From Mesodorylaimus sp. YZB2_4 (taxonomy: Eukaryota; Nematoda; Enoplea; Dorylaimida; Dorylaimidae), in the NCBI GenBank assembly GCA_030248295.1, contig JASANH010000446.1:1-64000 (forward strand): 64,000 nt of DNA. Reading direction: 5' to 3'. The position numbers and the translations under genes are program-made. The notes beneath the pieces are model-generated. The model saw nothing but the letters and a program-made list of their open reading frames with translations. It did not search any database and had not been told where the DNA came from. Below, piece after piece: positions 1 to 11,229 of the stretch (positions are counted from its first letter, which is position 1; each line of letters starts with the position of its first letter).

Positions 1-148
1 CAACGGATTAGTCGTTTCAAACTTTCTCAGTTCAGCTCTTAAGCGGAGGAAGTGGAAGTATTAACATTCAAATAGGCTCAAATGGAGTCGACGTTGCAGC
101 AATCTCGACGGAGCTGAAGCCACCGTCCAGGCGGCACGTCGAAACCTA

Positions 149-1156
149 TTGCTCAAATGGGTTGGACCAGAGCTTTATCGCCTCGTTCTGGATCATTTCG
201 CACCAACGCCTATAGCAGATGAGACATACGCCAGGATCAAAGGCTATTACAAGCCAGCCACCAATTACTTATTGGAGCGCGTGAAGTTTGGACAGTGTTT
301 TCGTCAACCAGAACAATCCATCGTCCAATTCACAAATCAGTTACGCTCAATAGCGACCGGCTGTCAGTTTGGTAACACATTGGAGGAGCGCCTACGCGAC
401 CAATTTCTTCTAGGTCTTCGCAATCCGAGTATGCAGGAGGAACTGTTTCGTCAGCATTCTCAGGTTACAGCGACGTGGGCGGACATTGGAAGAACAGCAC
501 TGACAATCGAGGCAGCACAATTACAGCGCAAGGTCCTTGAATCGCCAGGAGTGATGTCAAACGCGAGCACTGTCAGTAAAGTTTGCGCAAAGAAACCGTC
601 CAAGGTACTTCCAGCCAAACACGACACGAAAAAGCCAGCATCTGCATCAACCGGCGCACCGAGAGTGGTGGATCCGAACAAACAGTGCATGCGGTGTGGA
701 CGAGACCGTCATGGGAACGACAGCAAGTGTCCCGCAAAAGACAGCAAATGCAATGCGTGTCATCAGACGGGTCATTGGGAAGTCGTCTGCATCACCAGCG
801 GACGCGCCGTCAAGCCAAAAGCGGGACGCCCAGCTTCCAGGACGAATGCGGTTTCGTCAGCTCGAACTGAATTCTTCGTTTCAGACATGAATGCAACTGA
901 GCACGGAGATGAAAAGCGGTACATGATCGAAGTTATCATCAACGGCAACAAGAAATTGTCATTGGAATTCGATACAGCCGCAGTTCGGACAGTCATTAGC
1001 AAAGGCACCTGGACACGGCTAGGCTCACCTGAGCTTCGTCCAACGGCAAACTTGGGCGCATACCCAAGGTTTACCATTGAAATGTTGGGAGAAACTACAG
1101 TTCCTGTTTCTCTAGGCAATTGCACCTTGCAGCTTCCGTTAGCAGTAACAAAGTAA
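149..1156 (+). CDS. Gag-like protein with zinc knuckles running into aspartic protease
   Basis: 335-residue ORF of the LTR element. The N-terminal ~150 residues look like a retrotransposon gag (helical, with a FRQPEQSIVQF stretch typical of K02A2.6-like elements). Two zinc knuckles follow around residues 179-214: CMRCGRDRHGNDSKC, then CNACHQTGHWEVVC (C-x2-C-x4-H-x4-C). The C-terminal ~90 residues form the start of a retropepsin domain; its catalytic triad reads DTA (LEFDTAAV) where DTG or DSG is usual. The protease is completed in the overlapping -1 frame (GKDWI follows there), so protease and pol need a frame change near 1145-1156. No standard slippery heptamer is visible. The first Met is taken as start; the true start could lie upstream. 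Confidence 0.85.
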   Translation: MLKWVGPELYRLVLDHFAPTPIADETYARIKGYYKPATNYLLERVKFGQCFRQPEQSIVQFTNQLRSIATGCQFGNTLEERLRDQFLLGLRNPSMQEELFRQHSQVTATWADIGRTALTIEAAQLQRKVLESPGVMSNASTVSKVCAKKPSKVLPAKHDTKKPASASTGAPRVVDPNKQCMRCGRDRHGNDSKCPAKDSKCNACHQTGHWEVVCITSGRAVKPKAGRPASRTNAVSSARTEFFVSDMNATEHGDEKRYMIEVIINGNKKLSLEFDTAAVRTVISKGTWTRLGSPELRPTANLGAYPRFTIEMLGETTVPVSLGNCTLQLPLAVTK

Positions 1157-3933
1157 CTAGCAGTAACCACGGAATCCCACTTTTCGGGAAGGACTGGATC
1201 CAAGCGTTCAATTTGGAACCACAGAGCGAGTTTATCAAGCTCCAGTCAATACATCTGGCGAACGGTAATCAGACATCGGCGGCACCTACAGGACAGCAAA
1301 TCCAAATCGCACAGGACCCTGAGGTACCACAGCTGATCAAGGATTATGCAGATTTGCTCAGCGACAAACCAGGAGTGGTGCGAGGACACAAGGCAGCAAT
1401 CCATCTTCGGGACCACGCACGCCCTGTCGTTTTCAAACCACGGCCTGTACCTTTCGCAATTCGCCCAGCAGCAGACGCGGAAATCGATCGGCTGGTACGT
1501 GATGGTATCATCGAGCCGGTGGATCCCGCGGTCACAGCAGTTGAATGGGCATCCCCTGTCGTTTACGTTCCAAAGCCAAATGGCCAAGTACGACTTTGTG
1601 GCGATTTCAAAGTTTCAATCAATCCGTACATGATTGTGGATCCTCATCCCCTGCCACGGTTCGTCGAGGAGGTGGTCTACAATTTCCAAGGGTTCACGGA
1701 ATTTTCCGTGATCGACCTAAAGGACGCATTCCTACAGTTGGAATTGGATGACAAGTCACAGAAGTATTTGGTAATTGCAACGCATCGCGGATACTACCGT
1801 TACAAACGCATGCCATTCGGGATTAGTTCAGCGCCAGCAATTTTTCAGCACTTCATGGACAAACTTCTCAGGGGCATCGACGGAGTTTCCTGTCTGATGG
1901 ACGACATCGCAACTGGGGGCCGGACCAGAGAAGAGCACCTTCACCGGCTTCGTCTTATTTTTAGCAAATTGCGCCAAGTCGGTTTGCGCACACAGACTTC
2001 GAAGCTACGCCTAATGCAAAAGGAAGTCAGGTATCTGGGTTTCCGCATGGACAAGGACGGCATTCACCCAGTCTCCGAAGGTATTGAGGCTTTACGCAAC
2101 CTGCCAACACCCACCAACGCGTCAGAGTTACGCTCTTTTCTTGGATCGAGGAACTTTTATTCACGGTTTATTCCGAATTTGCAAAGCACTTGCGTCCCTC
2201 TTCATCGCCTTACGAAGAAGGGAGTCGCATGGAAGTGGACGAAAGCAGATGACGCAATCTTTAACGAATTGAAGAAAGCAATTTCATCCAAGGACACCTT
2301 AGTTCATTTCGATTCTTCGTTGCCAGTCATTCTCGCAACAGACGCATCCGAGCGAGGGGTCGGGGCCATCTTGATGCACAAATATCCAGATGGTACAGAG
2401 AGGCCAATTGCAGCGGTATCTCGTTCATTGAAACCAGCTGAGCAACGGTATTCCCCAATCGATCGCGAAGCATTGGGAATCATGTTTGGAGTCAGCCAGT
2501 TCCACCAGTATCTCTACGGGAGGAAGTTCGCTTTAAGGACGGATCATAAACCGCTCGAACGAATTTTTGGCGAGCACAAAGAAATTCCAAAATTGGCAGC
2601 ATCCCGCTTGACACGCTGGGCCATCACACTCAGCGCATACGATTACAAAATCGAATATGGTCCAGGCAAGGAGAATTCTGCTGCTGACGCACTCTCTCGA
2701 TTACCATTGCCATCTACGGAGGCAACGGAAATGGAAGATGGCGATGCGAGAGCACTTTGTCAACTACGCGACCTGCAACTTGAGGCATTACCCGTTACTC
2801 GCACGATGCTGCGCAAACGCACACTCCGCGATCCTGTTTTGGGAAGAGTGATCGCATTTCTGGAACGCGGATGGCCAGAAAAGAAGACTTTGCAAAGCGA
2901 AGTCATGCCATACTTCGATAGACGCATGGAAATATCTTTCGAGGACAGCGTCTTGCTTTGGCAGAATCGCATTATTGTACCTTCGTCACTACGCAAGTCA
3001 TTTCTTACGCAACTGCACGAAGGGCATCCAGGGGTTGTAGCCATGCGCAGTTTGGCCAGGCATGCTGTCTGGTGGCCAAGAATAGATCAGGAAATCGAGC
3101 ACATGGTGAAGACATGCACACCCTGCCAGGAGAATCGAACGAAAGAACCAGAGACACCAATCAACCCATGGAACATTCCAGATGGACCTTGGGAACGCGT
3201 GCATATTGATTTCACAGGGCCATATGAAGGCTATCATTGGTTTTTCGTTATCGACGCCTACTCGCGATGGGTCGAGATCTTTCCTTTAGCCAATGCGACG
3301 ACGGACAGAGTCATCAAAGTTTTTCGGCAACTTTTCGCCCGATACGGATTCTGCAAACAGATCGTGAGTGATAACGGCAGTCAATTTACGTCTGAAGAAT
3401 TTCGACAGTTTTGCAAATCCAACGCGATTATCCATATCCGCAGTACACCTTATCACAGTCGCACCAACGGCATGGTCGAAAGGGTGAGTCAAACGTTCAA
3501 ACGTCACTTTCGTATGATGGCGGACAGGTTTCCAGAAAAAGAACATCGCCTTCAAGCCTTTCTTTGGTCTTATCGCATCCAAGCACATTCGTCAACGGGC
3601 CGCACCCCAGCCGAATTGTTTCTTAATCGCAAGCCTGCCACATATTTTGATCGTTTGAAGCCCGATCCCCGAGGCAACATGGACACATCCATCACGAAGC
3701 AAAAATTCTATCACGATCGTCATACACGCGCCAGATCGTTCTACATGGGAGATTTAGTCTGGGTTTCAACCGACGGCAGTGGTTGGAAGCCGGGTCTCGT
3801 GAAGAAGCAGAACGGACCATTGTCGTACACAGTCGAAATTGAGGGCGTTGATCATCGTCGACACGCGGATCACTTGCGCTTACGTCATCGGCAAGGTGAT
3901 GACAGTGGCCAGGAGGAAGACGACGAGGCCTAA
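1120..3933 (+). CDS. Pol polyprotein: RT, RNase H, integrase (Ty3/gypsy)
   Basis: 937-residue frame in the -1 phase to gag. Order: end of protease (GKDWIQAF), reverse transcriptase (DLKDAFLQLELD, RMPFGISSAPAIF, catalytic LMDDI in place of the usual YxDD), RNase H (ATDASERGVGAIL, REALGI, RTDHKPLERI), then integrase with an HHCC zinc site (HEGHPG..H..CTPC) and catalytic D, D, E in HIDFTGP, SDNGSQF and GMVERV, ending with a GPL..TVEI chromodomain-like or GPY/F-type region. Translation begins by read-through from gag, so the Met at 1120 is only the ORF limit. The TAA at 3931-3933 is followed by about 97 open codons in the same frame ending in a KRKPPDRYRP motif typical of pol C-termini, so the stop looks secondary. 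Confidence 0.93.
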   Translation: MHLAASVSSNKVTSSNHGIPLFGKDWIQAFNLEPQSEFIKLQSIHLANGNQTSAAPTGQQIQIAQDPEVPQLIKDYADLLSDKPGVVRGHKAAIHLRDHARPVVFKPRPVPFAIRPAADAEIDRLVRDGIIEPVDPAVTAVEWASPVVYVPKPNGQVRLCGDFKVSINPYMIVDPHPLPRFVEEVVYNFQGFTEFSVIDLKDAFLQLELDDKSQKYLVIATHRGYYRYKRMPFGISSAPAIFQHFMDKLLRGIDGVSCLMDDIATGGRTREEHLHRLRLIFSKLRQVGLRTQTSKLRLMQKEVRYLGFRMDKDGIHPVSEGIEALRNLPTPTNASELRSFLGSRNFYSRFIPNLQSTCVPLHRLTKKGVAWKWTKADDAIFNELKKAISSKDTLVHFDSSLPVILATDASERGVGAILMHKYPDGTERPIAAVSRSLKPAEQRYSPIDREALGIMFGVSQFHQYLYGRKFALRTDHKPLERIFGEHKEIPKLAASRLTRWAITLSAYDYKIEYGPGKENSAADALSRLPLPSTEATEMEDGDARALCQLRDLQLEALPVTRTMLRKRTLRDPVLGRVIAFLERGWPEKKTLQSEVMPYFDRRMEISFEDSVLLWQNRIIVPSSLRKSFLTQLHEGHPGVVAMRSLARHAVWWPRIDQEIEHMVKTCTPCQENRTKEPETPINPWNIPDGPWERVHIDFTGPYEGYHWFFVIDAYSRWVEIFPLANATTDRVIKVFRQLFARYGFCKQIVSDNGSQFTSEEFRQFCKSNAIIHIRSTPYHSRTNGMVERVSQTFKRHFRMMADRFPEKEHRLQAFLWSYRIQAHSSTGRTPAELFLNRKPATYFDRLKPDPRGNMDTSITKQKFYHDRHTRARSFYMGDLVWVSTDGSGWKPGLVKKQNGPLSYTVEIEGVDHRRHADHLRLRHRQGDDSGQEEDDEA

Positions 3934-4252
3934 TCAGGAACCAGTGGCTTCACCGCAGTTCTTGCACGAACATTCCCCTCAAGCAACGTCGACAGACACT
4001 ACATACGGGCAGGACACGCTTCCAATACAACAGGGACAGGAAGCAACCCTGCAACCGCAGGTTCCCCAGGCAACAGCGTCAGAAGGAATGACAAAGCCAC
4101 CCACCAGCAAGGTCCAAACCGATCAGCCCGACGCGACCGCCCGTCAGCACGAGTTTCAGAAGGGTCAAAGTCGGTACCAAAACGTGAAAAAAGAAAGCCA
4201 CCGGACCGATACAGGCCGACATAAGCGAAGCTTTTTTTTCGATGGGGAGATA

Positions 4253-4462
4253 TGTGATGTAAACGCATTGGTAGTTTGCATACTTGCCAAGTCATAATCT
4301 CACGCCACGCTTACGCACCGCTTATGATTAGGCTACCGCAAAGGTTACTTCTACGAGAATGTTACCAGCTTCTAGCACTAGCGCAGCGCACCTACGGCTT
4401 ACTTGCTCTGCTTGTTACAGACTAGTAAAGTAGTTTTCTCTGCTCGGGTCTTTAACATAACA
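4253..4462 (+). repeat. Candidate 3' LTR
   Basis: Starts TGTGATGTAA right after the purine tract and ends TTTAACATAACA; the two ends form an imperfect inverted repeat with TG...CA termini, as expected of an LTR. Length 210 bp is short but within the range for this class. The partner LTR is outside the window, so this is inferred from termini and position only. Confidence 0.55.
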
Positions 4463-4472
4463 CAGCCGCGCC

Positions 4473-4625
4473 CCGTTCGTGTTCGTGTTCATGTTTTAGC
4501 ACATCACCAAACGCTTACGCGCACTTGAGGGTGAACGGGCGCGAACTTGCCGGCAACTGCGTACCTGGCGTGAGAGGCAGACTCCTACCCACCAGGTTGG
4601 GCCCAGCAGGCGGGCAAGTCCCCAG
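4473..4625 (-). mobile_element. tRNA-derived SINE, copy 1
   Basis: Read on the minus strand it has a tRNA-like head (A-box-like TGGTGG...AGTCTGCCTCTCACGCCAGG) and ends in a simple tail of repeated GAACAC/GAACATG units. Shares GGCGTGAGAGGCAGAC and GAGGGTGAA with copy 2 at 5195-5350. The B box is degenerate here. Confidence 0.65.
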
Positions 4626-4654
4626 CATCGACCGGTCCGCCGATTCGAGGGATG

Positions 4655-4860
4655 GATCGGTTTTCGATCTGATCCGACTGCTAGGTCGGCAACTAAAATT
4701 TTTCGCGCTTTATCTCGCTGGGAAATGATATAGTGAGGCATACTACACGTAAAGTGAGAAAATCCCGTTTTTTCTGTCAAGTCACCATTTAATCCCGCTT
4801 TAGGCGCTGCTTAGCTCTCCTGTGTCCTTTGGAGTGACCTGACGGAGAATGACAGCGAGG
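4655..4860. repeat. Dispersed repeat family, copy 1
   Basis: Aligns by eye with 21915-22110 in the same orientation: shared blocks include CGATCTGA, CTGGGAAATGATAT, AATCCC(G/A)CTTTAGGCGCTG and GGAGTGACC. Noncoding, with no recognisable element ends. Lies next to the SINE. Confidence 0.6.
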
Positions 4861-5194
4861 AAACAGAGCAGGCTGCCAAAGAGTCCACCCCCATGGGCAG
4901 ATCCTGTTGTCCATGTCAGCAGATTGTACTTGATTGTGGGCAGATTGTCAGCAGACTGCATGTCAAGCGACCGCCCTCAATACGAGAACAGGTCGCATGG
5001 TCGAAGACTGGTTCAAATCACGGAGGCATACCACATCAGCCACCCGTTTATCACAATTTTTTCTCCGAGTTGTCGCTCCCAATCATCGCAAAACCATCTG
5101 GTATAGTTGCCGAGTAGATGCACCCAACCTTTTTCAGTCACTTGCAGTATGAATGAGTGACATGACATGTTACTCTTAGGAACACGACATACTC

Positions 5195-5350
5195 TCATGG
5201 CACTCCTGTTTCTGTTCCTGTTTTATCACCCAAACGCACTCGAGGGTGAAGGATTACACAATAACTGATTTACGGGCCGCGAGTTGAACCCTCGCCCGCA
5301 ACAGCGCACCTGGCGTGAGAGGCAGACCCTATCCACCAGGCCACAAGCCC
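5195..5350 (-). mobile_element. tRNA-derived SINE, copy 2
   Basis: Best preserved copy. On the minus strand the head has GGCCTGGTGGATAGGGTCTG (A-box region) and GGTTCAACTCG (B box, consensus GGTTCRANYCC) at about tRNA spacing, then a unique body, then a tail of CAGGAACAGAAACAGG units. These are internal RNA polymerase III promoter features. The tail sits at 5195-5225. Confidence 0.75.
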
Positions 5351-5639
5351 GACACTGCGATACTGCGTGCATCAGGCAGACTGAAAAGGGACATGGCTGC
5401 TTTACAGTGTTGGAATTCTGACTGCTCCAATTCGCCACTATGGTCTGATCAATCACAACGCACTCGCCTCAGCCTACAGTATGCGGCAGGTTGCTGTAGT
5501 GGTTTTAGACTGATTGAAAGTAATCATATTACATATATCAGAGCTGACCCAGAAGTCACAACCAGACTGCTTTTTTCAGAAGCGGTTGTTCTTCAGTAAA
5601 ACCTCATTCACGCTTATGTTCATGAGCCTGAGACTTTTT

Positions 5640-5893
5640 AGGCCAGATAAACATTACTGTTGATCTTTTTTGGTGAGCACCTGCTCATCAAATCGAGACG
5701 TGTCTGTCTTTTTTCGCAAAGCAAGCTTGTTTAGCTAAATCCTTGACGAGACACACTTGCAGACTTTTTTGATGAGCCATAAGGACAGGGTAAGCTATAT
5801 GAGGACTCACGACAAGCTCAACTTGGAGTGTACGCATTTTCTGACAGCCATCGACACCACGGTTTCAAAAAGGAGAACTTATCTTCAACGAAA
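5640..5893 (+). promoter_or_regulatory. Conserved upstream region of small secreted peptide gene, locus 1
   Basis: Similar over ~250 bp to the upstream regions of loci 2 (15915-16165, minus) and 3 (17526-17765, minus). Shared words in order: GTCTG(T/C).TTT, AAGCAAGCTTG, GAG(A/G)CA.A.TTGC, GAGCC(A/G)TAAGG, a TATA-like GCTATAT at about 5795, and CAAAAAGGA(G)AACT just before the coding start. The TATA-like site about 100 bp before the ATG fits a core promoter; conservation this far upstream suggests regulation was copied with the gene. Confidence 0.55.
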
Positions 5894-6222
5894 ATGAACA
5901 TCTTTCTTTTTTTAACTATTCTGGCTATTTCTGGTAGGGCTAATCCTAAGCCCGCTTTTCGTTTTTCGCTAACCATATTGAATATTTCGTACGCGTTGTA
6001 GGTGCATACGCCAGAAAGATCGCTGACCCAGATTCCGAGTCCAGTTTGGTTCGGTTTGTAAGAAACCTCCGTGACATCAACAACTTGATGAACGATCCTA
6101 TGGACGGAGGACAGGAAGATGGCCCTCGAGCACCTGAACATTATGGAGACGGTGTAAGAGGTCCCGTAGCAGTGGTCCACCAAAGGAGATGGCCGCACTG
6201 GTATCCTTATATGCATTACTGA
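5894..6222 (+). CDS. Small secreted peptide, 86 residues, two exons (family locus 1, intact)
   Basis: Exon 1 is 5894-5933 and exon 2 is 6002-6222, joined by a 68-bp GT-AG intron. The product begins MNIFLFLTILAISGAYA, a clear signal peptide with probable cleavage after AYA, followed by ~69 residues. The conserved core has ADPDSE, VRF, then LRDINNLMNDP. The tail is rich in Gly, Pro and aromatic residues and ends WPHWYPYMHY. There are no cysteines. I do not recognise the family. Two diverged copies lie at 15.6-15.9 and 17.2-17.5 kb on the other strand, and their shared motif supports the reading frame. A secreted or hormone-like role is only inferred from size and signal peptide. Confidence 0.7.
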
Positions 6223-7216
6223 AGATTAAGATCGATAACTATTGGTCGAACGACTGAGCTACAGACGTGCTTCTGTATATGCAAGCAGTGATTAAAAGAT
6301 TTATAGCACTTGGCTTACTGCAGATACAGAAAATACACAAGCGTACTGTCATCAGCTACCATCTAAAAGTTCATGATTTCAAAATCTCAAGCTCCTACTG
6401 GTTTCTGATGATCACGTGACTTGTCCACAGACAACTCCCAAATACTAACTATATCCCTGTAAAAATTTCTTGGAAGCTTGAAATTTGAAATTATGATGGG
6501 GATCAATGGCGTCACCACCGCCAAAATACTTACCTAGCCACCGATTGCGTGATTGAAGCTCTGGCACACCCGATTTCGTGACGATGTCTTATCGTTGCCG
6601 TATTCTGTGTAGCCTTCAAAAAGTTTTGTCAAACTTAATACCCTACAATTTGTAAGATTCAATCACTTTGTTATGATAATCAGTCAACCGAACTGGCACT
6701 GCCAGAACCCACACTTACCCTACTTCTGCCAAACTGAGTAAATGAAGCAGAAATTAGCTGTCACTCTGCGCCAATGTGAGTCACAATACATTGTACCAAA
6801 TTTCACAGTTGGCTCAAAGCCACGAACCATATTCACCAGACTTCCTGAAACATGTGACCGGTTAGACATATTGTCTAGGATATGGTCAGCGAGTCGAAGA
6901 AAGGTGACAATCAGAGTGTTCACCAGCATTTCTGGATCTTCTGGAAAACAGTCCAGAAATGCCAAGCCGATGAAAATGTGTATCTCCTCTATAGGCCCTC
7001 CTTTTCCCTCCCACGACCTCGCTTCGCACTACGTCTGCCATGGACGACCATAAATGGGTGTCTACTGTGGTTGCTTAGCAGCAACGGCGCGCTTGCTCGT
7101 ATTCCCCATACGTGCGTGTCTGTGCCATAGGCTTTTATTCCGGTTTTATCAATTGGACAATGGAATCGTAAAATTTGTACAAAACAATACTGTGATTTTG
7201 CCACCCTTTTTCGGAC
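6223..7216. other. Intergenic, no supported gene
   Basis: Region between the small peptide gene and the forkhead gene. The short ORFs here lack convincing splice partners or motifs. It presumably holds the promoter and 5' leader of the forkhead gene, but I see no clear TATA or initiator. Confidence 0.5.
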
Positions 7217-9679
<2,463 letters not shown>

Positions 9680-11229
9680 CACGGGTACGTTTAGTGATTA
9701 GTCTGCTATGACTCATCGTAATATACCTATTTACAGTATTTTCTATTAAAAGTCGAATAAGGACTTTTGTACAGACTGTGCACTTGATCATTCGACTGTG
9801 ATAAATTAGCAGTGGCTTTAGACAGTGCAGTTCGATCGTTTATTCTCATCTGTGCATGAAAAGGGCAATAATTATTTTACTCATAATTATGTAGCATATA
9901 CTCTATTTCTTGTACTGCAGTACATTATGCCAGTCCTGTGGAGTTTTGTTCAACATTGACTCTTATTGATAAACATTTAGGCAGTATTTAGTCGTTATTT
10001 CATGTTTTTTTCTAATGATTGGCGAATAGGATTAATTCTGTGCCATGCAGCTTGCAAATTGTTTCATGACTTAGAAATCGTCGTGCCTGCAAGTGCGTTA
10101 TTTGACGAACGATGTGATTATTGAAATGTAGACTCGGTTGAGGTTCAAGGAAGAGATAGAAAAGTAGAAAGGTGAAAGGTAAGATAAAACGCTGAGGCAC
10201 AGAGGTGGGAGATGTGCCCGACTCAAACCCACAGGACCCTGAACAGTCTTCGCGGTATGAATATAAGAGACCCATTTCAAAGCCAACGTATAATCCGTAG
10301 GGGTCTCGTGACATTCCTCCCCCCCCCCCGGATCTGGTCTATAGCTATACTGGCAAGATGCCCCGATGCTCGGGAATGCTAACAATGGCATGACTATTTC
10401 CCAAATACCTCGTACCCCGTGCCTGCAGTCGATCTGGTGTTTGGTCCAAGCCGCATTCAAATGTTTCTTGACGATCCAGAGAGATACAGAACCTTCTGTA
10501 CTATCGCTGTCTTATTCAAAATCTTGTGTCTGCCAGGCAGCATTAGGGAGATAGAGAGCAAACCACATAGGTACCTGTGTGTAAAAACATGTTTGTAGCA
10601 AAGCATATACGAATCGTGCATTTGGTGTTGTGTTGTTTACGATGAAATTGTTGTCCCGGGCAGTCGGAAAAGCGTGGGTTGGCGTTCCTTCTTTTCCGTT
10701 CGCCAACTTTGTGGCTGCCAGGGCGAGGAGTTCAGACTAGCAAGGGCAAAGAACACCACTTGTAGTGTTTGCAAGAAGTTGCTCCACAGAAAGTGAAGTT
10801 TTTCGCAAAACCTTCATTCTCAAGTGAATGACTTGGAAAGACGATCTCATGCTATCTTGCGGCCATTTCAGCGGAGAAAAAGGATGCCATAGCTAGAAGA
10901 TTTCAGCCTGAGAGTTCTAATACATCTGGTCCATGTTACTGGAGGGTGTGGCGGCCAGTGCCAACGGCAGCCCGGCAAACAAATTTTCCGACCTAGGTGA
11001 TTACTAAGACACCGTTATGACGGGTTATGCGCTGGCGGTTACGCCCAGCTGCTGGCTCCGTACAGAGGACTGATTGCCAGTCGAGCCTGCACAGAGTCTC
11101 GACCACGTGCGGATGCAGTGTACACACAGAATTAACATGGCACAAGAAATTACAATGCTAAGTGCAATTACAAATTTAACTAATGTACTGTGATCAAATA
11201 TATTCTTGATATTTGTTTTAGGGTAAGAA
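9680..11229. other. Forkhead 3' flank and intergenic DNA
   Basis: Starts with AT-rich 3' UTR-like DNA (ATTAAAA near 9746). Around 10190-10240 is a GACTCAAACCCAC stretch resembling an inverted B box, possibly a worn SINE. A run of about 11 C lies near 10317-10330. No gene is supported. Confidence 0.45.

Larger units (their letters stand above)
1..4462 (+). mobile_element. Ty3/gypsy LTR retrotransposon, 5' end outside window
   Basis: Gag-type ORF, then a pol ORF in the -1 frame holding protease, reverse transcriptase, RNase H and integrase in the Ty3/gypsy order (integrase after RNase H). A purine-rich tract (GATGGGGAGA, 4241-4250) precedes a candidate 3' LTR. The 5' LTR and primer binding site are not in the window, so age cannot be judged by comparing LTRs. 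No envelope-like ORF is seen. Pol is nearly intact, which suggests a fairly young copy, but an in-frame TAA at 3931-3933 cuts off the last part of the original frame. Confidence 0.93.

Noticed and set aside
3839-4297. 152-residue ORF after pol
   Set aside because: Different frame from the pol tail; the pol frame itself continues with a typical Pol C-terminal motif, so this ORF is incidental.
4500-5350. True tRNA genes
   Set aside because: Only partial tRNA-like heads with imperfect boxes and added SINE bodies; no foldable complete tRNA was found.
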